Of a stretch of 64,000 nucleotides of DNA, positions 45,806 to 53,336 are shown piece after piece. The notes under the pieces are model-generated. The model did no database searches and was not told where the DNA came from. It saw only the letters and a program-made list of their open reading frames with translations. Within the stretch, counting starts at the first letter, position 1; each line of letters opens with the position of its first letter. The position numbers were made by a program, and so were the translations under genes. The stretch is from NCBI GenBank assembly GCA_016744295.1, contig JADGEQ010000011.1:1-64000 (forward strand), written 5' to 3'. The stretch is from Desulfobacteraceae bacterium (GTDB lineage Bacteria; Desulfobacterota; Desulfobacteria; Desulfobacterales; Desulfobacteraceae).

Positions 45806-45819
45806 TTTGGTATACCAAA
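45806..45819. promoter_or_regulatory. Perfect 14-bp palindrome upstream of the kinase gene
   Basis: TTTGGTATACCAAA, 47 bp upstream of the kinase start. This is a typical operator position and length. It is unrelated to the TATAAC/GTTATA motif. Confidence 0.5.
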
Positions 45820-45903
45820 ATCATAGAAAAAACAAATCTTATCCTTGCTTTCATGGGGGAAAAAACAATTTGGCCATTGGGCTTCTATAACCAGAGGAAT
45901 ACA

Positions 45904-45920
45904 CTATAACAAAAGTTATA
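45904..45920. promoter_or_regulatory. Palindromic activator site TATAAC-N4-GTTATA (copy 2)
   Basis: CTATAAC-AAAA-GTTATA, the same motif as at 42181-42198, with half-sites CTATAAC at 45885-45891 and GTTATAG at 45985-45991. It lies between the divergent kinase and chemoreceptor genes, about 181 bp upstream of the sigma-54 promoter at 46101, a normal enhancer distance. Confidence 0.65.
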
Positions 45921-45997
45921 CACTCGATTTCCAACTGAATTTTCAACCCTGACAGGGCCCACCCACCCGGGGGCCATGTAAAAAGTTATAGCAAGAT

Positions 45998-46077
45998 CAC
46001 TCCCGAATCCCATCCCTTGAAAAACGCTGAAAGGGCTGAACGAAGTACATCACAGGGATCTTACCCCATCGGGAGTG
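45998..46077. repeat. Long-range inverted repeat, possible structured element
   Basis: CACTCCCGA (45998-46006) and TCGGGAGTG (46069-46077) are perfect inverted 9-mers enclosing 62 bases that contain an inner CCCTT/AAGGG hairpin. The element lies between the enhancer-like site and the sigma-54 promoter. It could be a small RNA or a DNA-bending element; no known riboswitch family was recognised. Confidence 0.35.
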
Positions 46078-46100
46078 GAAGCGGCTTCACCCAGGACAAC

Positions 46101-46116
46101 TGGCAGACTTTTTGCA
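46101..46116 (+). promoter_or_regulatory. Sigma-54 (RpoN) promoter of the chemoreceptor
   Basis: TGGCAGACTTTTTGCA: near-perfect -24 (TGGCA) and -12 (TTGCA) elements with GG and GC 10 bases apart. It is oriented towards the chemoreceptor at 46215; the transcript would begin near 46127. Confidence 0.85.
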
Positions 46117-46128
46117 GCACCCCCTTCC

Positions 46129-46166
46129 GGCAGGACCAGGTGTAACCCCGGGGGCTTTGTCCTGCC
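46129..46166 (+). terminator. Stem-loop in the chemoreceptor 5' leader
   Basis: GGCAGGAC (46129-46136) pairs with GTCCTGCC (46159-46166), with an inner CCCCGGGG palindrome, followed by ACTTTTTG. It resembles an intrinsic terminator placed only a few bases after the predicted transcript start, so it may act as an attenuator or as 5' mRNA protection. Confidence 0.5.
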
Positions 46167-46214
46167 ACTTTTTGACAACCCTGTTTAATTCCCGGGATAG
46201 TTTAGGACAGTTCC

Positions 46215-48266
46215 ATGAAAAATTTAAAACTGAACCAAAAAATGATAGGCGCATTCCTGGGCATTGCCCTTGTTTGTGTGGGAATGGGCCTTTTTGGACG
46301 ATTTTCCACCATGAGACTTGGCAGTTACCTGCAACAGGTGGGGCAGGAAAATCTACCGGCCATTAAACACCTTTCAAAATTAAAAGAAGAGGTAGCCCGC
46401 TTCATTGTCTGCCAGCGCACCATGCTTGACGCCTTTATCACCCCTAAGGAGATGGACAAACAAAACCTCATTCTCAAGGACGTTTTCAAGGTCTATGGAG
46501 AAAATCTGGAACCCTTTGAAAAAATCCCAATGGACAAGAAGATGGCTCCCCTGTGGAGATCATACAAAGAAAAATTTAAAGCCTGGGAGGCAGCCAACAC
46601 TCAATTTTTCCGCCATCTCAAGGTTCTTGAAGAAACCGGCATACGAAATCCCACAGCGTTGATGGCGGTAACCGACCAGGCAAGGGCGGAGTTCATGGAT
46701 CAATTTCAATCACTCTCCATGGCGTTATTCAACAACGAAAAAACAAACAGCAGTCTCGGACAGGGACTCCTGGGGGAGATCAAGGCGGTCAGATCCAGGT
46801 ATCAAATCGAAAACAAAACCCTGGATTCAAATCTTGAAACCCTGGAAAAACGCATCAATGATTACCGGAAGGTGGCCTCCAGGATTCAGTCAGGTCTGAA
46901 ACAAGCGGGTGATTCCGAGTCAAAAATGCTGTTTGAACAAGAGTTGCTCCCTGCGGTCAACAGCATTGGCAAGGGGTTTAGCGCAATCCGCAATGAGACG
47001 AACAAGGCTCGAAACCTGGAAATCAAAATGATTGACCAGGCCATGGGCCCCTGCCTTTTGACCGGGCAGGGAGCCGTTGGGATGATCGATAAAATTGTTG
47101 AGATCAACACTCAGAACGCCTCTGATTTTGTATTGTCCGGCTATGCGTTTTTCCATAGGATAGACAAATACGGATTCATGATCATGGTGATCGCCGTGGT
47201 GCTGGCCATAACCAGTGGTATTCTTCTTACCCGCTCCATTGTTATTCCCCTTCAGCAGGGGGTTGCAATGTCCCAGGCCATGGCAACCGGGGATTTCACC
47301 CAGAAACTTGAGATCCGGCGGGGCGACGAGGTGGGATCCCTTATAACAGCCTTGAACAATATGTCATCCAGCCTTAGCCTGATGTTCAAGGATGTTACCC
47401 AGACAGCCAACACCATGGCCTCATCATCATCAAGCCTTACCGAAATGGCAGGTCTCATGACCAACAGTGCAGAGCACACCTCTAACAACGCCGATTCCGT
47501 CGCTGCTGCCGGCGAAGAACTCAGTTCAAACATGACCTCCATCTCAGCGGCGGCGGAACAGGCGGGATCCAACCTCAATACCATCACCTCTGCCACCGAG
47601 GAGATGAGTTCCACCATATCAGAGATTGCAAAAAACGCTGAAACAGCCAGGGGAATTGCCGAAAATGCCGTATCAAAGGCAGGTTCGGCCTCGTCCAGAG
47701 TAAAAGAGCTTGGGACCGCGGCCAGGGACATCGGCAAGGTCACCGAAACCATTACAGGCATCTCTGAACAAACAAACCTCCTGGCCCTGAATGCCACCAT
47801 CGAAGCGGCCAGGGCGGGAGAAGCCGGCAAGGGCTTTGCGGTTGTTGCCAATGAGATCAAGGAACTGGCAAAACAGACGGCAGAGGCAACCCTGGACATC
47901 AGCCAGAATATCGAAATCACCCGGCAGAGCACTTCGGCAACGGCTAATGAGATCAACGACATCACAAAAGTCATTGACGACATCAATGAAATTGTTGCCC
48001 AGATTGCCTCGGCAGTGGAAGAGCAGTCGGTCACCACACGGGAGGTTACCGAGAACCTCTCCCAGGCTTTCACCGGCATCGGGGATGTAAATGATAACAT
48101 CGCCCATGGTGCCGCGGCAGCAGGAGAGATTGCAAGGGATATCACAAATGTCAACTCAGCAGCCGCTGAGATATCCGGCACGGCATCACAGGTGAACACC
48201 AGTGCCGGAGAGCTGTCCAGCCTTGCCGGAAAGCTCAAAAAGACAATGGAGGCCTTCAAGGTTTAG
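46215..48266 (+). CDS. Methyl-accepting chemotaxis protein with four-helix-bundle sensor
   Basis: Chemoreceptor of 683 residues. TM1 (about 10-30), a helical periplasmic domain of about 270 residues (4HB or double-helical bundle type; IKHLSKLKEEVARFIVCQRTMLD), TM2 (about 315-338), HAMP (about 339-392), then the signalling coiled coil with tip [20 protein letters not shown] (about 517-536). It has its own sigma-54 promoter at 46101. The enhancer-like palindrome between it and the AOR-linked kinase suggests shared control with aldehyde oxidoreductase. No CheW-binding pentapeptide tail for CheR was seen. Confidence 0.95.
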   Translation: MKNLKLNQKMIGAFLGIALVCVGMGLFGRFSTMRLGSYLQQVGQENLPAIKHLSKLKEEVARFIVCQRTMLDAFITPKEMDKQNLILKDVFKVYGENLEPFEKIPMDKKMAPLWRSYKEKFKAWEAANTQFFRHLKVLEETGIRNPTALMAVTDQARAEFMDQFQSLSMALFNNEKTNSSLGQGLLGEIKAVRSRYQIENKTLDSNLETLEKRINDYRKVASRIQSGLKQAGDSESKMLFEQELLPAVNSIGKGFSAIRNETNKARNLEIKMIDQAMGPCLLTGQGAVGMIDKIVEINTQNASDFVLSGYAFFHRIDKYGFMIMVIAVVLAITSGILLTRSIVIPLQQGVAMSQAMATGDFTQKLEIRRGDEVGSLITALNNMSSSLSLMFKDVTQTANTMASSSSSLTEMAGLMTNSAEHTSNNADSVAAAGEELSSNMTSISAAAEQAGSNLNTITSATEEMSSTISEIAKNAETARGIAENAVSKAGSASSRVKELGTAARDIGKVTETITGISEQTNLLALNATIEAARAGEAGKGFAVVANEIKELAKQTAEATLDISQNIEITRQSTSATANEINDITKVIDDINEIVAQIASAVEEQSVTTREVTENLSQAFTGIGDVNDNIAHGAAAAGEIARDITNVNSAAAEISGTASQVNTSAGELSSLAGKLKKTMEAFKV

Positions 48267-48351
48267 GACCGCAGAAATAAGTTGAGCAGAAATAGCGCCA
48301 TAATTCATTTCTTGGCTATTGCCAGGATGCTTTTTTCTGTAAAAATAAGTA

Positions 48352-48380
48352 TTGACTTGCACAAAATCGATAGCTATAAA
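48352..48380 (+). promoter_or_regulatory. Sigma-70 promoter of TRAP operon
   Basis: TTGACT (48352-48357), 17-bp spacer, TATAAA (48375-48380). Five of six matches at each box. The predicted transcript start is about 48387, roughly 97 bp before the dctP-like start codon. Confidence 0.75.
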
Positions 48381-48399
48381 TTGGAGTAATAATAGCTAT
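48370..48399. promoter_or_regulatory. Two palindromic ATAGCTAT operators over the TRAP promoter
   Basis: Identical self-complementary octamers at 48370-48377 and 48392-48399, 22 bp centre to centre (about two helical turns). The first overlaps the -10 box and the second follows the predicted start, as expected for a repressor. The regulator is not identified. Confidence 0.5.
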
Positions 48400-48483
48400 A
48401 TTATATCCATAATTTCAGAATCCAAGTGTTTTTGTTGGCAAAAGAAGATATTTTTTGTTTTACCCTAAACCAAAGGAGATCCC

Positions 48484-49593
48484 ATGGAGCGAAGACAATT
48501 CTTACAAAAGGCTGCAGTTGGTACTGTCGCGGCGGTTACCGCCGGTGGCATTGTAAATGCCCCGGCTGTCCATGCCCAGAAAAAAATCAAATGGAAAATG
48601 GTAACCACCTGGCCGCCTAAGCTGCCATATCTGCAGGATGCCGCAGAACTGCTCGCAAAAAAGGTGGAACTTATGAGTGGGGGTCTCTTTAAAATAAAAG
48701 TCTTTGCCGGCGGCGAACTTGTCCCCCCGTTACAGACCTTTGATGCCGTCAGCAAGGGAACCACGGTACAGGCAGGATCAAGCGTGGGGTATTACCAAGC
48801 CGGCAAAGCACCCGCAGCCCAATGGTTTGCTGCGGTTCCCTTCGGCCTTAACGGAGCGGGTATGGCGGCCTGGTATGAATTTGGCGGTGGGCTTAAACTA
48901 TGGGAAGAGGTGTATGCGCCCTTTAACGTGATTCCCAGACCCGGCGGCTGCACCGGTCCCCAGATGGCAGGATGGTTCAACAAGAAAATCGAATCTGTGG
49001 ATGATTTCAAGGGCCTTAAGATGAGAATCCCGGGGTTGGGGGGAAAGGTAATGGCAAAGCTGGGTGCAACCGTTATTCTCTGCCCTGCCAGTGAAATCTT
49101 CACCAACCTGGAGCGCGGTGTCATTGATGCCACCGAATGGATCGGTCCCCTCCATGACAAGTTAATGGGGTTTTATAAAGTGGCAAAATATTATTATTAT
49201 CCGGGCTGGCATGAGCCAGGGCCCTTTGTGGAATTTATCTTCAATAAAGAAGCCTATGGTGCTTTACCAGTGGAATACCAGGCAATTTTAGATGCCGCCT
49301 GCACCCAGGTCAACAATTGGACAACCCAGGGGTTTAATGCCGGTAACGGCCAGGCCCTGGAAGAGTTGATCACCCAGCATAAGGTCAAATTGATGCGGTT
49401 GCCCGACCCTGTGCTGGCCGATCTCAAATCCCACGCCAAAGACGCTATTTCCGATATTGCGGCCAAGGACACCATGGCCCAGAAGGTAAATGAAAGTTTT
49501 GAGCGCTTTAAAAATATTATCGGCCCCTGGGGGGAAGTTTCTGAAAGGCCTTATTATAATGCCGTTGCTGACAGATATCCTTTAAAAGCATAG
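48484..49593 (+). CDS. dctP: TRAP transporter substrate-binding protein, TakP-like, Tat-exported
   Basis: Periplasmic receptor of 369 residues for a tripartite ATP-independent carboxylate importer. A twin-arginine signal (ERRQFLQKAA, cleavage near VHAQ, about residue 32) rather than a Sec signal. The GPQMAGWFNKKI and FKGLKMRIPGLGGKVMAKLGA segments (about 158-195) and the FTNLERGVIDATEWIGP ligand region (about 203-219) match the alpha-keto-acid/lactate-binding TakP branch. So the likely cargo is a 2-oxo or 2-hydroxy acid (family knowledge plus inference). RBS AAAGGAGA. Confidence 0.9.
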   Translation: MERRQFLQKAAVGTVAAVTAGGIVNAPAVHAQKKIKWKMVTTWPPKLPYLQDAAELLAKKVELMSGGLFKIKVFAGGELVPPLQTFDAVSKGTTVQAGSSVGYYQAGKAPAAQWFAAVPFGLNGAGMAAWYEFGGGLKLWEEVYAPFNVIPRPGGCTGPQMAGWFNKKIESVDDFKGLKMRIPGLGGKVMAKLGATVILCPASEIFTNLERGVIDATEWIGPLHDKLMGFYKVAKYYYYPGWHEPGPFVEFIFNKEAYGALPVEYQAILDAACTQVNNWTTQGFNAGNGQALEELITQHKVKLMRLPDPVLADLKSHAKDAISDIAAKDTMAQKVNESFERFKNIIGPWGEVSERPYYNAVADRYPLKA

Positions 49594-49668
49594 AACCTAT
49601 CCTTTACCGTACAAGACGAAACGGTCCGAGGATAGACAGGGTTAAATACATAAAAAAGGAATATTGGC

Positions 49669-50226
49669 ATGGGGATATTGTCATCTCTGGAAAAACTTGC
49701 AGATAAAATAGATGCTGTAAATGAACAGATCGGACGGTTGGTTTCCTGGGTTGTCATATTTCTTGTTGCCGTAGTATTTATAGATGTGGTCATGCGGTAT
49801 GCCTTTAACACAAGCTTTGTATTTACCCAGGAACTTGAATGGCATCTGTTTGGGTTCATTTTTCTGATGGGAGCCGGCTATACCCTTTTATACGACCAGC
49901 ATGTCCGGGTGGATGTAATCTACCAGCGCCTTTCCACAAAGGCGCGGGCATGGGTCAATCTGGTCGGCTGCCTCTTGTTTCTTTTCCCCGGAGTTGCTTT
50001 GATTATCTATACCTCTTCTGTCTTTTCCTGGGAGTCAATGAAGTTCATGGAAGGATCACCTGACCCCGGGGGAATCCCTTTTCGGTTTATCATAAAAGGC
50101 TGCATCCCGCTGGGATTTATATTATTTTTCTTCCAGGGGATTTCCATGTTTATTCGTAATCTGCAAATCGTCCTGGGTGTCCCCAATGAGAATCAAGCGG
50201 GCGAAAATCAGGAGGGCGAAAATTAA
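49669..50226 (+). CDS. dctQ: TRAP transporter small permease (DctQ)
   Basis: Small membrane subunit of 185 residues with four helices (about 25-46, 58-80, 97-117, 140-160). The family signature VVFIDVVMRYAFNTSFVFTQELEWHLFGFIFLMGAGYTL (about 38-76) is complete. It lies 75 bp after the binding-protein gene; its stop overlaps the DctM start codon by one base. Confidence 0.92.
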   Translation: MGILSSLEKLADKIDAVNEQIGRLVSWVVIFLVAVVFIDVVMRYAFNTSFVFTQELEWHLFGFIFLMGAGYTLLYDQHVRVDVIYQRLSTKARAWVNLVGCLLFLFPGVALIIYTSSVFSWESMKFMEGSPDPGGIPFRFIIKGCIPLGFILFFFQGISMFIRNLQIVLGVPNENQAGENQEGEN

Positions 50227-51560
50227 TGGGATCTGAATATCTGGCAGGCTGGATGTTTCTTGCGCTTACCCTTTTACTCATGGCAGGTTTTCCTGTCACC
50301 TTCACCCTCATGGGCACGGCCATGTTCTTCGGGGTCCTGGGATCTGGATGGGGATTTTTCGAACTATTGCCCCTGCGGATATGGGGATCCATGAAAAATG
50401 TGGTTCTCATTGCGGTTCCCCTCTTTGTATTCATGGGGGTGACCCTTGAAAAATCAGGACTGGCCGAAGAATTGCTGGAAACAATGGGCATGCTGTTCCA
50501 GAAAATCCGGGGGGGCCTGGCCATCAGCACGGTTGTGGTGGGCGCACTTCTGGGGGCATCCACCGGGATTGTGGGTGCCACCGTTGTTACCATGGGGCTC
50601 ATGGCCGTTCCCACCATGCTGCGTCATGGGTATAAACCGGAACTTGCCGCAGGAACGGTTTGTGCGTCCGGAACCCTGGGGCAGATCATTCCCCCCTCCA
50701 TTGTCCTGGTGCTGTTGGCCACCATTGTCCAGATCCCGGTGGGAGATCTGTTCATGGCTGCCCTGCTGCCGGGATTGATGCTGGTCCTACTCTATATGGC
50801 GTATATCTTTATTATTTCCATGGTAATGCCTGAAATTGCACCGCCCGTGACCATGGCCCCTGAAGAGGGGCAGACCCGAAAGCAGCTGATAAAAAAAATA
50901 TTTCGTGCCTTGTTTCCGCCTCTTTTCCTCATATTAGCCGTGCTTGGGTCTATTTTTGCCGGAATTGCCTCCCCAACGGAAGCTGCTTCCGTTGGGAGTG
51001 TGGGCGCCATATTGCTGGCAGTCTGGAACCGGAGATTTAATTTAACTATCCTCAGGGAAGTTTCGGCCACCACAACCCGGCTCACCTGTATGGTCTTTAT
51101 TATTCTGATTGGCGCCAATGCCTTTGGGCTGACGTTTCGTGAGCTGGAAGGGGATGAACTGATCCGGAACTTTTTGTTTAATATTGCCGGTGAACACGAC
51201 AAATGGATGGTTCTGGCCATTGTCATGGGCGTGATTTTCTTGATCGGGTTTGTCCTGGATTTTATTGAGATCATTTTTATTCATGTACCGGTTCTGGTTC
51301 CCATCCTTGTGGACGATTTTGGATTTGACCCTCTCTGGATCTGTGTGCTGCTGGCGGTTAATCTTCAAACATCCTTTATGACCCCCCCCTTTGGTTTTTC
51401 CCTTTTTTATTTAAAAGCAGTGGCGCCGCCCGAGATAAAAACCGGCCATATATACAGGGGTATTATCCCCTTTATCCTGATCCAGTTGCTGGGGCTTTTG
51501 ATGGTGGTATTTTGGCCGCAGCTGGCCACCTGGCTGCCCTCGATTGTTTATTCAAGGTGA
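50226..51560 (+). CDS. dctM: TRAP transporter large permease (DctM)
   Basis: Transport subunit of 444 residues, about twelve helices, driving sodium-coupled uptake. Family hallmarks: LTLLLMAGFPVTFTLMG at the first helix, ASTGIVGATVVTMGLMAVPTML and ASGTLGQIIPPSIVLVLLA (about 150-168), and the C-terminal NLQTSFMTPPFGFSLFYLK (about 379-397). Translationally coupled to dctQ by a one-base overlap. Last gene of the operon. Confidence 0.94.
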   Translation: MGSEYLAGWMFLALTLLLMAGFPVTFTLMGTAMFFGVLGSGWGFFELLPLRIWGSMKNVVLIAVPLFVFMGVTLEKSGLAEELLETMGMLFQKIRGGLAISTVVVGALLGASTGIVGATVVTMGLMAVPTMLRHGYKPELAAGTVCASGTLGQIIPPSIVLVLLATIVQIPVGDLFMAALLPGLMLVLLYMAYIFIISMVMPEIAPPVTMAPEEGQTRKQLIKKIFRALFPPLFLILAVLGSIFAGIASPTEAASVGSVGAILLAVWNRRFNLTILREVSATTTRLTCMVFIILIGANAFGLTFRELEGDELIRNFLFNIAGEHDKWMVLAIVMGVIFLIGFVLDFIEIIFIHVPVLVPILVDDFGFDPLWICVLLAVNLQTSFMTPPFGFSLFYLKAVAPPEIKTGHIYRGIIPFILIQLLGLLMVVFWPQLATWLPSIVYSR

Positions 51561-51639
51561 TCAGCCCCGGCAGTCGGGTGCAACACATCCCATGATTGAA
51601 ATCAAAAATTTAAAATTAGAAACGACAATCAACAAAAAA

Positions 51640-52596
51640 TCAACAATAAGCTGACTTTTTCCGGCAGGTATCCTTTATGTAGTCGACAAATCGCTGCTCC
51701 GGGGAAAATCCGAGCAGGGTCTGACCATTGGGGACAAAATTTGAATAGGGGTTGAAATCATAAAAACACGGTCTCCCGGTTTTGGTGTCCATGAGGTATT
51801 CGACACCGCCAAGATCGGCATTGGCACTTTTTATGATGGATATAACCTGTGCAACAATTGTTTCATCGGCTTCAAAGGTCTGGATACGGGCTTCCTGGTT
51901 CAGGGCACAATGGTCAAAGGAAGCATCTTTATTCTCCGGTGTCAGGGCGACGGAGCAGCCGTCGGCAGCACAATAGTTAAAGGTATGGGCTATCATTTTC
52001 TGTTTAATGCTATAAAAAAGACGGTTACCCAAAATTTCAACCCGGTAGACATATCCATCGGAATGGATGTATTCCTGCACCAGGCCTGTGCCGTCAATAC
52101 CCAAATCAACCGTACCTGATTTAACAGCAGTTTCCAATTCATTATAGCTGTCATATCGGGCAATTCCGCTTCCGGAACCACCGATATTGGGCTTGATAAT
52201 GAGAGGGAACCCAATTGATTCAGCGGCTTTCAGAATATCCCGGGCCTGATAGACGGCAACTGCCTGGGGGCAATGGAGTCCCAGTTTTGAAAACAAGCCG
52301 TTTTGAAGCGCTTTGGAGGCGCCGGCAAAGTGAGCCTGACTACCGTTGACAATGGTGACCCCCATGGTCTCCAGCCAGTTCAGGTAATGGAGCGTTTGGA
52401 AAACAACCGATGAATTTCTTCCCGAAGACGGCATCATATTAACGCGATTGACAGCGAAATCAAAATTAGGACCGATATTCGGGCGGAAAGAAAGGTTGGC
52501 AACATTGATTAATTTCAAATCAATACCATTGGATTTAAATGTTTCAATCAAGGTATCAGACCAAGTCGGATGTTCATATAGAAGTGCTATATTCAT
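51640..52596 (-). CDS. RimK-like ATP-grasp enzyme
   Basis: ATP-grasp ligase of 318 residues. Central motifs: PLIIKPNIGGSGSGIARYDS (phosphate-binding Lys and glycine loop, about 129-148), GLVQEYIHSDGYVYRVEILG (about 172-191), and metal-binding FYDFNPYSNF near residue 280. The fold joins a carboxylate to an amine or other nucleophile with ATP; substrates are not evident. It lies just downstream of an Lrp gene on the same strand (74 bp), and across from a Cys/Met PLP enzyme, suggesting an amino-acid substrate. RimK, D-Ala-ligase-like and peptide-ligase roles are all open. Confidence 0.8.
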   Translation of the reverse strand: MNIALLYEHPTWSDTLIETFKSNGIDLKLINVANLSFRPNIGPNFDFAVNRVNMMPSSGRNSSVVFQTLHYLNWLETMGVTIVNGSQAHFAGASKALQNGLFSKLGLHCPQAVAVYQARDILKAAESIGFPLIIKPNIGGSGSGIARYDSYNELETAVKSGTVDLGIDGTGLVQEYIHSDGYVYRVEILGNRLFYSIKQKMIAHTFNYCAADGCSVALTPENKDASFDHCALNQEARIQTFEADETIVAQVISIIKSANADLGGVEYLMDTKTGRPCFYDFNPYSNFVPNGQTLLGFSPEQRFVDYIKDTCRKKSAYC

Positions 52597-52670
52597 AAGA
52601 TCCCTTTTTGTTTTATTGGGTTGTTTTTCAGACCATTCACTTAAATTTCAGATTCTATTCCTAAAGTGAT

Positions 52671-53156
52671 TTATGACTTTTCCGATTCATTTATCGGCAA
52701 CCGTGTTGATGCCTTTATTTCCTTTAAAGAAAAACTTGTCTTCATGGATGTTACGCCAGGGAGTCTTCGAATAACGTTGCGGGATAATTTTTCATAGGAC
52801 TCCAGGCTTTCTGACACAACCAGAAGCAGGTAATCTGACTCCCCTGAGATATTGTGACAGGAAAGAACTTCAGGAATTTTTTGAATGGCCTGTTCAAATT
52901 CTATCAAAGATTCATCCGTGTGGATGGAAAAACTAATCTGCACAAAAGCCAATACCCCAAGACCCAATAGTTGCCGATTGAGGTTTGCTTGATATCCTTG
53001 GATATAACCGGCTTTTTCCAGACGTTTAAGACGGCGCCAACACGGCGTCTCACTCAAATTGAGTTTGTTTGCCAGTTTTACATTGGAGGCCCGTCCATCT
53101 TCCTGTAATAAGGCAAGCATGGCACAATCTGTTTGATCAAGTTTGTAATTAGACAA
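52671..53156 (-). CDS. Lrp/AsnC-family transcriptional regulator
   Basis: Feast/famine regulator of 161 residues. N-terminal helix-turn-helix (about 5-55: MLALLQEDGRASNVKLANKLNLSETPCWRRLKRLEKAGYIQGY) and a C-terminal amino-acid-binding RAM domain (about 68-150). It is divergent from the PLP enzyme gene with 180 bp between, and that gap holds two tandem palindromic repeats that are likely its operators. It is probably an amino-acid-responsive local regulator of the lyase and the ATP-grasp gene. RBS GAAGAA is weak. Confidence 0.92.
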   Translation of the reverse strand: MSNYKLDQTDCAMLALLQEDGRASNVKLANKLNLSETPCWRRLKRLEKAGYIQGYQANLNRQLLGLGVLAFVQISFSIHTDESLIEFEQAIQKIPEVLSCHNISGESDYLLLVVSESLESYEKLSRNVIRRLPGVTSMKTSFSLKEIKASTRLPINESEKS

Positions 53157-53215
53157 ATTCTTCCCTATAATTGATAAATCTTGAAATATTCTTTTGTTTT
53201 GTACGCTAAATTCAG

Positions 53216-53244
53216 TTCAGATAGCAAGGACATTTCATTATAGA
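53216..53244 (+). promoter_or_regulatory. Candidate sigma-70 promoter of the PLP enzyme gene
   Basis: TTCAGA (53216-53221), 17-bp spacer, TATAGA (53239-53244). The predicted start near 53251 would place the two tandem repeats at and just after +1. Confidence 0.5.
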
Positions 53245-53245
53245 T

Positions 53246-53312
53246 TTAGTATTCTTAGCTCTAAGAAGGCGCTAAATTAGTTGGTATTCTTAAATTTAAG
53301 AAGGCGCTAAAT
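53246..53312 (+). repeat. Two tandem 32-bp repeats, each with a 16-bp palindrome
   Basis: Copies at 53246-53277 and 53281-53312 (period 35 bp, spacer TAG) share 27 of 32 bases by eye, ending in AAGAAGGCGCTAAAT in both. Each contains a palindrome: TTCTTAGCTCTAAGAA (53252-53267) and TTCTTAAATTTAAGAA (53287-53302). The five differences fall in the variable first bases and in the palindrome centre, and palindromic symmetry is kept in both. They lie 24 bp before the start codon of the PLP enzyme. Confidence 0.85.
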
Positions 53313-53336
53313 CCAACCAGCCAAAGGAGGTTTCGT

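Noticed and set aside
45800-45822. Possible sigma-54 promoter for the AOR-linked kinase (TGGTATACCAAAGC on the minus strand)
   Set aside because: GG and GC are 9 rather than 10 bases apart; sigma-54 spacing is strict. Better described as a palindrome.
46020-46090. Cyclic-di-GMP (GEMM) riboswitch before the chemoreceptor
   Set aside because: Some similarity in ACGCTGAAAGGGC, but the conserved core sequences and receptor hairpins are missing, and it lies upstream of the predicted transcript start.
47252-48259. 335-codon open frame antisense to the chemoreceptor signalling domain
   Set aside because: Ala/Ser/Val-rich repetitive sequence created by the codon pattern of the coiled coil; a common artefact of MCP genes.
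53246-53312. CRISPR-like direct repeats
   Set aside because: Only two copies with a 3-base spacer and palindromic cores next to an Lrp gene; operator-like, not CRISPR.
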